A stretch of 64,000 nt of DNA from JAITMY01 sp031553765 (GCA_031553765.1 JAVBKY010000001.1:334468-398467); one strand, 5' to 3'; positions 36,713-44,930 are shown, counted from the stretch's first letter. Notes: a model not told the origin generated them from the letters alone. Numbers and translations: made by a program.

Positions 36713-38496
36713 TCCCCCTTTACAAACCTTGCGCTACACCTTGTCGTCTTGTCGGTCAAAATGATAAGGTATGCACCGCTAGCTAGTCCCGACACCTCTA
36801 CCACACCCTGCGTCACCCCTTTTTGCTGCAAAACGCCGCTTATGGTGTAAATGCTGTACTCCATTGCCTCGCCCTCGGGCAACTCCACATTTAATACGTC
36901 ATTTGCAGGGTTGGGATACATCTTTAACGTATTCGCTTGCTCACTGGCTACGGCTGTTGTGCCACCATTATTGCCACTGCTGCTTGTACCCCATATTTTT
37001 TCCGCAAATTCAGGAAAATCAACAAACGGATTGCGATTATGTTGAATATTGGCAATTGCATTATTCCTATCTATTTCCTTTTGTGATACGGGGTCATTTT
37101 TATGCCACTTGAGTAACATATCCAACTGCCATTTTTTTAATGCTGGATAAGTGGTGCCATCCAAAACACTTTGGTTATTGCAACTTTTCCAACCCACTAT
37201 ATCACTCTCATAGCGTGTTACCACGTAAAAAATAGCGCGCGCCAAATCACCTTTGTACTCGTTAGCCGGCTCAAAAACCTGACCGCTATACCCGCTAACC
37301 GAACATGCTCCAAACTTTGCACCATTACTTGAAATGGTTGCTGTTCCACTAACCTCACCATATGGATTGTTGCCCCGTTTGCCATTTATGTACTTATCTG
37401 TAGGAAAAATGTGGTGTATATCAGAATATAGTGCTGTAGTTTGGGATTTGCAAAACCATGACTGTGGAAAAGAATGCTCCTTGTTATAGCAAGTCCCCTC
37501 AGACGTTGGGGAGCATTTCCCTCCATTATCAAATTGTGTAATAAAATCAAAATCGCAATTTGAGTATATGTCCCACGCTCTACCATTAGGTTTAGCATCT
37601 GTAAATTTAAAATATTGGTCATCTATGTCTGCATATTTTCTTACAGTATGTCCCTTAATCTTATCATATAACTTCGTTTTTAATGCTGCCCCGCTCAGCT
37701 GCTTGTAATCGCAAATGTTACCGTAATACGAGTATAGAGGGTGCTGCGTACAGGTATCAATAGGTAAGGGTAGTGTAACGCTTGCTTCAGCACTATTGGG
37801 GCCCACAAAGGAGCCGTTAACACCCCTTACTACAAAGTAGTAGGTTGTTCCCGCCGTTAATCCGGTCACCGTACAAGAGGTTGCACCACTTATGCTTTTT
37901 GCAAGGTAACCCTCAATGTAGTTGCGCCTGATTCCGTCCGTTTTTAAATGTACATCGTCAATAGCTACGTTGCCAACCGATTTGAGGTAAACTAATGAAA
38001 CGCTCATAATCCCATCAATAGGAATAGGACCGCCAAAGGTGGTGGCAGTGGTAGAAAGTGGCCGTATGGTATCCAAATTTATCCAGCCCCCGGCACGTTC
38101 TATGCGAGTAATAATTCCCGAAGCTGCATCGGTTGTTTGCCCCTTGTACCAAAAGCTAAGCTCGGTAATAAACTGCCCCTCGCCTGTAATGCTGATGGAT
38201 GCCCCGGTTTGCTTCAGCGCCATTGAGGGAGATGCGGCGCCATAGTTCCCCGCGGTAGTGTAAGTATCGGTAGTATTGCTGCCCCAATTAAGGGGAACAG
38301 TGCCGCTGTCAAAGCCCTCGGTTCGGTTAATCGGCGTAACGTTTTGCTTTAAGTACACATCAACTTCGTAGGACGTGGCACCCGCAAGGGTGGGCCATGT
38401 AGCGGTAAACCCCGTTGATGTAATGTTAGTAGCCGACTGTGCCCATGCCACTATGCCCCCCATACAAAGTAACAAAGCAGCCACCAATCTTTTCAT
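36709..38496 (-). CDS. Secreted endonuclease I-like nuclease with type IX secretion sorting domain
   Basis: 595 residues. Signal peptide (LLLCMGGIVAWAQ), two Fn3-like segments around a beta-sandwich (GLTAGTTYYFVVRGVNG), then an endonuclease I domain (about 275-490) with NKEHSFPQSWF, DIHHIFPTDKYINGKRGNNP and FEPANEYKGDLARAIFY, the catalytic His and Asn region of the EndA/NucM family. The end is a Por_Secre_tail domain (MYPNPANDVLNVELP ... ARFVKGD) for export by the type IX system. It degrades DNA or RNA outside the cell. It is a cargo gene not needed for virus growth; it could feed the host or remove extracellular DNA. Confidence 0.92.
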   Translation of the reverse strand: MKRLVAALLLCMGGIVAWAQSATNITSTGFTATWPTLAGATSYEVDVYLKQNVTPINRTEGFDSGTVPLNWGSNTTDTYTTAGNYGAASPSMALKQTGASISITGEGQFITELSFWYKGQTTDAASGIITRIERAGGWINLDTIRPLSTTATTFGGPIPIDGIMSVSLVYLKSVGNVAIDDVHLKTDGIRRNYIEGYLAKSISGATSCTVTGLTAGTTYYFVVRGVNGSFVGPNSAEASVTLPLPIDTCTQHPLYSYYGNICDYKQLSGAALKTKLYDKIKGHTVRKYADIDDQYFKFTDAKPNGRAWDIYSNCDFDFITQFDNGGKCSPTSEGTCYNKEHSFPQSWFCKSQTTALYSDIHHIFPTDKYINGKRGNNPYGEVSGTATISSNGAKFGACSVSGYSGQVFEPANEYKGDLARAIFYVVTRYESDIVGWKSCNNQSVLDGTTYPALKKWQLDMLLKWHKNDPVSQKEIDRNNAIANIQHNRNPFVDFPEFAEKIWGTSSSGNNGGTTAVASEQANTLKMYPNPANDVLNVELPEGEAMEYSIYTISGVLQQKGVTQGVVEVSGLASGAYLIILTDKTTRCSARFVKGD

Positions 38497-38533
38497 AGCG
38501 TTAGTTTTTAGTCGTTAATATTTATTATGTTAA

Positions 38534-38914
38534 TTATCCAGCCTTGCGGCCTGTATTCGCTGCATGAGAACCTTTTTTCACACTGCCGGCTGTTAGCCCC
38601 CCAACCTTGGAAACAAGTTCGCTGATTGTTTCCTGTTGGCTTTTTATTATTTCAAGATACGCGGACACATCACCGCTTGCTTGTTTTGGCTGCGCCCCCC
38701 TCAATACTTCACCCTCACCTCTTAATAAGAATTCGGCCGAAATATTTCTACATTTTGTAGATACCAATTCATAATCTATAGTATCCCGAGAATACCAACT
38801 ACTAAGCGTTTTCTCATTTACGCCCAAAAAGGCAGCAAATTCTTTTTGCGTTTTAAACCCGAGATTGATTTTTATCTCGTTTAAAATCAATGATTTGTTG
38901 TTTTTTTTCTGCAT
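38534..38914 (-). CDS. CI-like repressor
   Basis: 126 residues. N-terminal helix-turn-helix (TQKEFAAFLGVNEKTLSSWYSRDTIDYE, with recognition part NEKTLSSWYSR) of the phage CI-repressor type, then ISAEFLLRGEGEVLR and a helical C-terminus (SAYLEIIKSQQETISELVSKVG) probably for oligomerisation. There is no LexA-like peptidase domain, so induction must use another route than RecA-driven self-cleavage. Divergent from the early operon, with operator-like palindromes at and before its start. Confidence 0.88.
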   Translation of the reverse strand: MQKKNNKSLILNEIKINLGFKTQKEFAAFLGVNEKTLSSWYSRDTIDYELVSTKCRNISAEFLLRGEGEVLRGAQPKQASGDVSAYLEIIKSQQETISELVSKVGGLTAGSVKKGSHAANTGRKAG

Positions 38915-38953
38915 TTTTCAGATTTTTATTTGTTTTTTCTGCATTTTGTAGAT
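38747..38953. promoter_or_regulatory. CI-like operators CTGCATTTTnnAGAT
   Basis: Three related palindromic sites: CTACATTTTGTAGAT (inside the repressor gene, about 38749), CTGCATTTTTCAGAT (38909-38923) and CTGCATTTTGTAGAT (38939-38953). The last two are exactly 30 bp apart and cover the repressor start and the intergenic space, as expected for autoregulation plus control of the rightward early operon. Confidence 0.7.
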
Positions 38954-39026
38954 AGTTTTGCATCGTCAACAAAACATGAAACAAAACCCGAAACAGAAAG
39001 TTAAACAAGCAAATGTATAAAAAATT

Positions 39027-39233
39027 ATGGAAAAGTTACCGTATGGCAGTATAACACGTATCGCGCACAAGTGTGAAGTAAGCGAACAGTACGTAAATAC
39101 CGTACTACGCGACCACCACAACGGCGAACACATGATGTACACCGATACACAAAAGGCAATTATTCGCGCCTACAAGCGAATAGTAAAGAAAAACATAAAA
39201 AATTCAAAGCATGACACTAACAACAAAGCTTGA
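39027..39233 (+). CDS. Small helix-turn-helix protein (Cro-like position)
   Basis: 68 residues: GSITRIAHKCEVSEQYVNTVLRDHH is a helix-turn-helix, and the C-terminus is basic. First gene of the rightward early operon, divergent from the CI-like repressor, so the position is that of a Cro-like or early regulator. The end overlaps the next gene. Confidence 0.75.
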   Translation: MEKLPYGSITRIAHKCEVSEQYVNTVLRDHHNGEHMMYTDTQKAIIRAYKRIVKKNIKNSKHDTNNKA

Positions 39234-39435
39234 ATTAGGAGTAAACGTATGGTTTGTGTACCAATCCGTGGTCATCAAAGGATGTATATATAACATAGTT
39301 GCTTCTATAAACAGAAACTCATTCAAGGTTGAGTATACCGTAAGTACAGATATAGGTGCACACTTTACGTTTAATGAGACTGAGTTCGGTAAAAGATTTT
39401 TTCTCACAAAAGAGGAGTTAATAAAAAGTTTATAA
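39211..39435 (+). CDS. Small beta-rich protein, paralogue 1
   Basis: 74 residues of unknown function. LGVNVWFVYQ ... VYNIVA-like strands and a final FGKRFFLTKEELIKSL. Strongly similar in layout to the next gene, so the pair arose by tandem duplication. Similar small proteins ('vyf.y.gk...FLTkeEL') occur in Bacteroidota mobile elements and phages. Overlaps the Cro-like gene. Confidence 0.7.
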   Translation: MTLTTKLELGVNVWFVYQSVVIKGCIYNIVASINRNSFKVEYTVSTDIGAHFTFNETEFGKRFFLTKEELIKSL

Positions 39436-39447
39436 TCTAAAAACAGC

Positions 39448-39672
39448 ATGAAACCAACATTAACCAAAGGCAGCAAGATATACTTCATGTATCAAGGCAA
39501 GCCAACCGAAGCAGAGGTGTACAGAATTTACCCCAATTCACGCCCCTCGGCATTCTACGAAAGTAAAATCACCACTAAAGGCGACACGTGCGGCTTAAAC
39601 TACGGCTTTCGCGAACAGCAAATCGGCGTAGATGTTTTCTTGACCGAAGCAGAATTACCCAAAACAGCGTAG
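39448..39672 (+). CDS. Small beta-rich protein, paralogue 2
   Basis: 74 residues: KGSKIYFMYQGKPTEAEVYRI, then FREQQIGVDVFLTEAELPKTA. Aligns over its full length with the preceding 74-residue protein (start hydrophobic YFMY/WFVY, end FLTxxEL). Function unknown; an SH3- or KOW-like small barrel is possible. Confidence 0.7.
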   Translation: MKPTLTKGSKIYFMYQGKPTEAEVYRIYPNSRPSAFYESKITTKGDTCGLNYGFREQQIGVDVFLTEAELPKTA

Positions 39673-39674
39673 CC

Positions 39675-39992
39675 ATGTTTTCAGCAGACGACACAAAACT
39701 CATGCTCTACTGCTTGAACGAAACTAATCAAGCATGTAAACGGCGCAGCTACGAAGCCACACACGCTATAAACCCCTACATGGATAGCGAAGTAGCACAA
39801 GCCCTACACGACGTACACACGCACTACGAGCGGCGACAAATGGAAATAGCCGCGCTATCGTTCCGCGTAAAAATGCACCTTGAGCAAAACCAAAGCAACC
39901 ATGACCCCAAAGACGCTAACCGTAAAAATCGTAAAGTGTACCGCCCCCTTTGGGTGGTACGCTTCGCGTGTTGGCTTGCTGGTGCGTGTTGA
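39675..39992 (+). CDS. Hypothetical early protein
   Basis: 105 residues from the ATG at 39675, 2 bp after the previous stop. Helical N-terminus (MLYCLNETNQACKRRSYEATHAI), no known domain; the C-terminus is basic and aromatic (YRPLWVVRFACWLAG). Its last 92 bases overlap the next gene, so part of the C-terminal composition may be imposed by that frame. Confidence 0.6.
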   Translation: MFSADDTKLMLYCLNETNQACKRRSYEATHAINPYMDSEVAQALHDVHTHYERRQMEIAALSFRVKMHLEQNQSNHDPKDANRKNRKVYRPLWVVRFACWLAGAC

Positions 39993-40110
39993 TGCGGTGC
40001 CGCATGACAACCTCGGCACCCTGCACTACGCCTGTAAACAAAACGTAAACAAGCGCGTTTACACGGGGTACCATGTAAGAGTTGACGATGTAGAAATCGC
40101 AAAAATGTAA
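39901..40110 (+). CDS. Hypothetical small protein
   Basis: 69 residues from the ATG at 39901, overlapping the previous gene in another frame. Beta-rich (LTVKIVKCTAPFGWYASRVG, then YTGYHVRVDDVEI). Not recognised. The overlap and tight spacing fit a phage early operon. Confidence 0.6.
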   Translation: MTPKTLTVKIVKCTAPFGWYASRVGLLVRVDAVPHDNLGTLHYACKQNVNKRVYTGYHVRVDDVEIAKM

Positions 40111-40114
40111 ATAT

Positions 40115-40558
40115 ATGGATATAGAAAAATACGCTGTAAACTATCGCGAGGTGCGCGACCTGCTAAATATAACTACCAACGAAGCAAAGATGCTGGTAGC
40201 TGTCGCCGTCGGAGCAGAGCAAGTTAGCGATGTTACAACAAAAACACAAACAGAGGTAAATCGAATAGGCTACCGTAGGCGTTCTGTCGACGAGCGATAC
40301 CACAAAAAGCGATTACTGCCTATCGTTATTGCTGACCTTGAAAAGAATGGCTTACCGCTAACTATGAAGCAGGAAATATGCGAGGATGACCGATGCGTAA
40401 AAAAAATAGGGTTTGTTGGCAGATATGCAACATTTGCCAAGTTTGCTAACAAGGAAAACGTAACCGCGCTTATTCACAAGTTGGCGCGCATTCATGCTTT
40501 CAATTATGGTAACGAAACACCACCATACATTGAGTATGAAAATAAGTATTCAAAATAA
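40115..40558 (+). CDS. Hypothetical early protein
   Basis: 147 residues, charged, with a helical N-terminal segment (YREVRDLLNITTNEAKMLVAVAVG) that could be a winged-helix start, and a C-terminal helix (ENVTALIHKLARIHAF). It directly precedes the primase-helicase gene. Function unknown; it is one candidate for the regulator of the TCCGA arrays because it would be made early. Confidence 0.6.
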   Translation: MDIEKYAVNYREVRDLLNITTNEAKMLVAVAVGAEQVSDVTTKTQTEVNRIGYRRRSVDERYHKKRLLPIVIADLEKNGLPLTMKQEICEDDRCVKKIGFVGRYATFAKFANKENVTALIHKLARIHAFNYGNETPPYIEYENKYSK

Positions 40559-40573
40559 AAACGCCTAATTTAT

Positions 40574-43096
40574 ATGCCTCAAATATCCTACTTTACCAAC
40601 CTTGCCGACAAGTCACCCCGCAGCATCACGCTCGACCAGCTACACCAGCTGCTGACCATGAATAAGGCGCTGGGTAAAACTATTTCAAAGATACGCGCCG
40701 CCACCGACAAGGAGCAATTGGAAAAACTCAAAAGGGGGCTACCCGCCGTAACCCTTAGCGGTGTATTTAAAGGCGGTCACCAAGCCAAGCAGCTGGTAGA
40801 GCGTAGCGACTTTATGCAAATAGACTTTGACGGCGTGGACGTGGCGCACGTAAGGCAGCAACTTGTTAACGACCCGTACACCGTACTTGCCTTTATTTCG
40901 CCAAGCGGTAAAGGTGTAAAGGGCGTAGTAAGGTATGAGGGCGACCACCTGCAAGCGTTCAACAACCTAAGCCAATACTACGCCGAAAAGTACGGCCTTA
41001 ACATGGATAAGTCGTGTAAAGACATTTGCCGCCTGTGCTTTTTGAGCCACGACCCGCAAACCTTTTACCACCTCGAAGCGCCCGTTTTTGGCGCACTAAT
41101 AGCCCCAAAAGAACCACCACAGCCAACACCGCCACCGCAGCACAACGGCGACAAAAACAACCACGAAAAAGTACAAAATATTTGTGCCAATATTGCCGCG
41201 CGGGGCGTTGACATTACAGGCACCTATGAGGACTGGCTAAAGTGCGGCCTTGCGCTGGCCAATGAGTTTAACGAGGACGGCCGCGCCTACTTTCACGCCG
41301 TGAGTAAAAACAACTCCGGCTACAAGCCCGACGAAACCGACCGCAAGTATAACGATGCGCTAAAAGGACAAAGCACCGTTACCATAGCCTACTTTTTTGC
41401 GCGGGCGCAATCTTTTGGGCTTATGGAAAAGAGCCAAGCGCGCTATCAACCTGTGTACATTGCCCCCGCCGCCCCCGTAAAGGAGTACACACCCGCAGAG
41501 CTAAAGGAGTTGCACTCGTTTTACAAACCAAAATTCAATAAGTACGGCGAACTTGAGGGCATAAAATTTAACCGACAGCGTTTTCTCAATATTCTCGCCA
41601 AGTTGGGCATTTCCGTGTTTCGTATAGATGCCAATACGTTTAAGTTTGTGCGCGTAGAAGAAAATCGGCTCGAAGAGGTTTCTACAGACTTGCTGCCCTC
41701 CATTTTTCAGCGCTACATTTTTTCTTTACCACCTGTCGAGGTAGATTGCAAGCAGTACGACAGCGAGGGCAACGCCACCGACACAAAAATGCAGCTGCGC
41801 CCCTCATTTATCAACGAGCAATTTTTGGCGAACCTCGAAAACCTGTTCAACAAAAAGCTGCTCATGCTGCTCACTCCTGCGCAGGATTACCAAATGTTTG
41901 AGGACACCAAGCACGAAAAGTTTTTCTTTTACCGTAACGGTGTTGCTTGCATTACCAAGGATAAAATCACGTTTAAGCCATACGGGGAGTTTGATAAGCA
42001 CATTTGGAAAAATCAGCTACTACAGCGCGACTACAAGGAACCCGGCGACGACACCAGCGCCGTTTTTGAAGAGTACGTTAACCGCCTCGCCTTGGTGCGT
42101 GAACCCGACGGCAAGGGCGGCTACATTCACAACCAAGAAGCCACGCTTGAACGCTTCAAAAGCCTGTGCAGCATCATAGGCTACAACCTGCACAGCTTCT
42201 TTGCGACCAAACTCTTTGCAACAAACCTTACCGATAGCCGCATGGACGAAAACGGCGAGGCCAACGGGCGTAGCGGAAAAACGCTGCTTGTACGTGGGCT
42301 TGGCCGTATGCTCAACGCCGACAAGGCAAGCAGCGTTTACGTGGAGTTAGGCGGCAAAACGTTTGATGTACGCGACAAGCACCGCTACGAAAATTGCAGC
42401 ATTGATACAAGGCTGGTACACCTAAACGACGTGCCGCGCTACTTTAAAATAGAGCCGCTATTCAACGATATTACGGACGGCATGCGCGCTAAAAAGTTGT
42501 ATGAGGGTACGTTCACCATTCTCACAAAAATGATTATCTCAAGCAACAAAAGCCTGTGGATTGACGGCGATAGCGCCAAAGACCGCGTGCTGGTGTTTGA
42601 GGTAAGCGACTACTTTAGCGCCAAGCACAGCCCCGAACACGAGTTTAAGCACTGGTTTTTTGACGACTGGGATAGCGCCGAGTGGGCGCGCTTTGATGCC
42701 TTTATGATGCGCTGCGTACAGCTCTACTTGCGCGAGGGCGTACTACGCGCAGCCTCCATTAACATTGAGAAGCGCATGCTTCGCGACCACACGCACCATG
42801 ACTTTGTGCGTTGGCTTGATTACCGCTTCGCCGAGTACGACGACGACAAAGAGTATAACGAGAACCGTATAAAATTTTGCTACGAGGGTGACAACCCCGC
42901 GACCGTGCGCTACGAAAAGCGAACACTATTCGAGGCATTCCGCACCGACTACCCCGACTTCTTAAATGCCAAGTTCACGCAAGCCAAATTTACGTCATGG
43001 CTCAAAATCTACATAGATAAGACTTTTGCCGATGTGAAGCTGGTGGAGCAGCGCAGCAACGGTAAGGATTACGTGTATTTCCTGCGTAGCAGGTAA
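40574..43096 (+). CDS. Primase-helicase: VirE_N-like, PriCT_2-like and SF3 helicase domains
   Basis: 840 residues. N-terminal BT4734/VirE_N-like domain (about 40-165) with MQIDFDGVD and FISPSGKGVKGVV, the acidic primase-type motif. About 200-285 is PriCT_2-like (YEDWLKCGLALANEFNEDGR). The C-terminal half is an SF3/D5-like helicase: Walker A NGRSGKTLLV (about 565), Walker B region RLVHLNDV (about 612) and motif C TILTKMIISSNKS (about 654). It would open the origin and prime replication of the excised element; the iteron cluster behind it is the likely target. VirE_N domains are frequent in Bacteroidota mobile elements. Confidence 0.9.
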   Translation: MPQISYFTNLADKSPRSITLDQLHQLLTMNKALGKTISKIRAATDKEQLEKLKRGLPAVTLSGVFKGGHQAKQLVERSDFMQIDFDGVDVAHVRQQLVNDPYTVLAFISPSGKGVKGVVRYEGDHLQAFNNLSQYYAEKYGLNMDKSCKDICRLCFLSHDPQTFYHLEAPVFGALIAPKEPPQPTPPPQHNGDKNNHEKVQNICANIAARGVDITGTYEDWLKCGLALANEFNEDGRAYFHAVSKNNSGYKPDETDRKYNDALKGQSTVTIAYFFARAQSFGLMEKSQARYQPVYIAPAAPVKEYTPAELKELHSFYKPKFNKYGELEGIKFNRQRFLNILAKLGISVFRIDANTFKFVRVEENRLEEVSTDLLPSIFQRYIFSLPPVEVDCKQYDSEGNATDTKMQLRPSFINEQFLANLENLFNKKLLMLLTPAQDYQMFEDTKHEKFFFYRNGVACITKDKITFKPYGEFDKHIWKNQLLQRDYKEPGDDTSAVFEEYVNRLALVREPDGKGGYIHNQEATLERFKSLCSIIGYNLHSFFATKLFATNLTDSRMDENGEANGRSGKTLLVRGLGRMLNADKASSVYVELGGKTFDVRDKHRYENCSIDTRLVHLNDVPRYFKIEPLFNDITDGMRAKKLYEGTFTILTKMIISSNKSLWIDGDSAKDRVLVFEVSDYFSAKHSPEHEFKHWFFDDWDSAEWARFDAFMMRCVQLYLREGVLRAASINIEKRMLRDHTHHDFVRWLDYRFAEYDDDKEYNENRIKFCYEGDNPATVRYEKRTLFEAFRTDYPDFLNAKFTQAKFTSWLKIYIDKTFADVKLVEQRSNGKDYVYFLRSR

Positions 43097-43103
43097 AAAA
43101 CAA

Positions 43104-43163
43104 GTCCGTTACGGCCGCCTATTTACCTGCGGGAACGCAAGGTAAATAGCGGGCATAACGGAC
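43104..43163. repeat. Long imperfect hairpin after the primase-helicase gene
   Basis: Arms starting GTCCGTTACGGCCGCCTATT and ending in AATAGCGGGCATAACGGAC pair over about 26 bp with few mismatches. There is no T tract right behind, so it is not a plain terminator; an origin-associated structure is possible. Confidence 0.7.
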
Positions 43164-43177
43164 ACCTTTTAGTGCAT

Positions 43178-43208
43178 TCCCCCTCACCACAGGGGCGCTT
43201 TTTTTTAT
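43178..43208 (+). terminator. Terminator of the early operon
   Basis: CCCCT and AGGGG stem with CACCAC loop, then CGC and a run of eight T (43198-43207). Confidence 0.7.
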
Positions 43209-43267
43209 TGTGGATTTTTCGGGTTACGGCTCCCCCTTTCAACCCCAAGGCTTTATAGCAAAATGAA

Positions 43268-43471
43268 TGCACTAATGCACTTTTTATAAATAAATCATTA
43301 ATTACAAATCACTTACGACAAGAACCGTAATGCACTTAAAAAGCACTTTAGCAGCACTTATATACTACTCTTTGCACTTTGCAGTGCATCTTAAGAAAGA
43401 ATGCACTTGAAAAGTGCAGTAGGTAATTAAGCGTATCACAGCGCCTTAAGTAGCGAAGTGCACAAGTGCAC
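43268..43471. other. TGCACTT iteron cluster, candidate replication origin
   Basis: About ten TGCAC/GTGCA motifs in 204 bp on both strands (43268, 43276, 43331, 43373, 43384, 43402, 43414, 43458, 43466 and an overlapping partner), most extended to TGCACTT/AAGTGCA, in AT-rich DNA. TGCACTT and AAGTGCA form palindromic pairs, e.g. 43402-43418. No gene in this stretch. The place behind the primase-helicase gene suggests an origin; a regulatory role is the alternative. Confidence 0.6.
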
Positions 43472-43502
43472 AGGTTTTCTCAAAATGGAAAAATATTTTA
43501 TA

Positions 43503-43566
43503 TCCGATTTTGTCCGACTTTATCCGATTTTGTCCGAACACATCCGTAAACGTGTACCATATTTGC
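43503..43566 (+). promoter_or_regulatory. Phased TCCGA operator array B and promoter (lysin operon)
   Basis: TCCGA starts at 43503, 43513, 43523 and 43533, with TCCGT at 43543: exact 10-bp spacing. CATATTTGC lies at 43558-43566, 25 bp after the TCCGA at 43533. The first gene starts at 43583. Confidence 0.85.
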
Positions 43567-43582
43567 CAAAAATGTTTAAGCC

Positions 43583-43804
43583 ATGAATACGCCCACATTT
43601 GTAAGTTACAAAATTATTCGACACCTCTTTGGCTGTAGCCACAGCACCGCCGCCGAGAAGTTATCACAGACCCGCGCCGCGTTGGGTAAAACCAAACTTC
43701 CCACAGGCCGCTACCAACCCGTTTCAGTGGCTGAGTTTTGCGAATACTGGGACGTTAAACCAAGCTTACTATGCGAAAAATCTACTACATCACAGGCGTT
43801 ATAG
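43583..43804 (+). CDS. Small helix-turn-helix protein, first gene of the lysin operon
   Basis: 73 residues: SYKIIRHLFGCSHSTAAEKLSQTRAALGKTKLP resembles excisionase/MerR-type short DNA-binding proteins, followed by QPVSVAEFCEYWDVK. It could act as excisionase, but lies far from the integrase, or as regulator. It is the first gene behind array B and overlaps the lysin gene by 34 bp. Confidence 0.65.
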   Translation: MNTPTFVSYKIIRHLFGCSHSTAAEKLSQTRAALGKTKLPTGRYQPVSVAEFCEYWDVKPSLLCEKSTTSQAL

Positions 43805-44271
43805 CCTTTACCGTGGTTATCACCACGCTTTTTTTGCTCGACTGGCTCAACAAGCGGGCGGGCGACCGGAACACGTATAAAAATCTCAAAGTTGACACCA
43901 TGACAAACCACACATTCAGCGCGCAGAGTTTAGCCAACCTTAGCACCTGTCACCCCAGTTTGCAAACTTTGTGCTACGAAATTTTAAAAGAAATGGATAT
44001 TGCCGTACTGATAGGACACCGCGGCGAAGCCGATCAAAACACCGCCTATATGCTTGGCAATAGTAAGCTGCAATATCCGAAAAGCAAGCACAACGTTTTA
44101 CCCTCAAACGCGGTTGATATAGCCCCTTATCCTATCGACTGGAACAACATTACCCGCTTTCAGCAAATGGTGGATATAGCAAAGCGTAAAGCCGCCGCGC
44201 TGGGTATTAGCATTCAGTGCGGTGCTGATTGGATAGCGTTTAAGGATTACCCGCACATTGAATTAGCATAA
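43771..44271 (+). CDS. Peptidase M15-like endolysin with N-terminal signal anchor
   Basis: 166 residues. An N-terminal hydrophobic helix (YYITGVIAFTVVITTLFLLDWL) is followed by a peptidase M15/DD-carboxypeptidase-like domain: GHRGEADQNTAYMLG, SKHNVLPSNAVDIAPYP (zinc ligands His and Asp in SKHN...AVDI) and the final PHIEL with His. Such phage enzymes cut peptidoglycan peptide cross-links. The N-terminal helix could make it a signal-anchor lysin that needs no holin; alternatively translation starts at the ATG at 43900 and yields a soluble enzyme. Shares promoter B with its neighbours. Confidence 0.85.
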   Translation: MRKIYYITGVIAFTVVITTLFLLDWLNKRAGDRNTYKNLKVDTMTNHTFSAQSLANLSTCHPSLQTLCYEILKEMDIAVLIGHRGEADQNTAYMLGNSKLQYPKSKHNVLPSNAVDIAPYPIDWNNITRFQQMVDIAKRKAAALGISIQCGADWIAFKDYPHIELA

Positions 44272-44281
44272 CATTTCAGCC

Positions 44282-44674
44282 ATGACCACACAACCGAAAA
44301 AACTCAAGTTCAACGCCGAGGGATACGCCACTATTGGCCGCCTATCCATGACCATTGCAAAGGCCATGCGCCGCAAGTCGGCAAGCATCAGGATGCACCG
44401 AAATTACCTCAAGCATATTGAAATAAATCACAAGGTTGAGTTATCCTCAATCGGCTTTGATGCCGAAACCTTTGTAACGCTGGTAGTAAAAAACTTCAAC
44501 CAAATCCGCGTAGGTAGCGGCAACTCTTTACTGCTTATCATATACAACGGCAAGCCAAAAGTTACAGCAATAGAGCTAGCCTATTCGCCGAAAAGTACAT
44601 TTTACGAGGTGAAAACAGCTACGATAATGAGCAAAGAAAGGCTAAAGAATAAGGCGGTACTGTGGGTAAAATAA
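44282..44674 (+). CDS. Hypothetical protein, lysin operon
   Basis: 130 residues, basic, with no membrane helix. KFNAEGYATIGRLSMTIAKAMRRKSASIRMHRNYLKHIEINHK shows an amphipathic basic stretch (e.g. KAMRRKSASIRMHRNYLKHI). Not recognised. Third gene of the operon behind array B; 10 bp after the lysin gene. Confidence 0.6.
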   Translation: MTTQPKKLKFNAEGYATIGRLSMTIAKAMRRKSASIRMHRNYLKHIEINHKVELSSIGFDAETFVTLVVKNFNQIRVGSGNSLLLIIYNGKPKVTAIELAYSPKSTFYEVKTATIMSKERLKNKAVLWVK

Positions 44675-44902
44675 AAAAAGAGACACGCTAAAGAATCAGA
44701 CTGCAATTGACTTGGTTAGTTTGCTGCGAACCTAACCCCCTTGACCCTCATACAGCGTAATTCGCAGGCTGCACTTCGGAGCAGTAACGGGCTTAACGTA
44801 TCCCTTTTGTTTTACAAAGATAGCTCATTTTTCTTCGAATTATACCCCCTTATCCGCAAAAACACACCGCTAACAATATCGTTTACGACCATTGTAGCAC
44901 AG
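44675..44902. other. Gap between lysin and late operons
   Basis: No supported gene; a 63-codon frame at 44741-44932 runs through the terminator and is rejected. The stretch ends in the terminator and array C. Confidence 0.5.
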
Positions 44903-44930
44903 AGGCTTACCCGAAAGGTAAGCCTTTTTT
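44903..44930 (+). terminator. Terminator of the lysin operon
   Basis: AGGCTTACC and GGTAAGCCT form a perfect 9-bp stem with loop CGAAA, followed by five T. It isolates the late promoter from the operon before. Confidence 0.93.

Noticed and set aside
40574..43096. Conjugative transposon or mobilisable element, because of the VirE_N-type primase
   Set aside because: No relaxase, coupling protein or tra gene is seen, and the downstream operon is of virion and lysis type.
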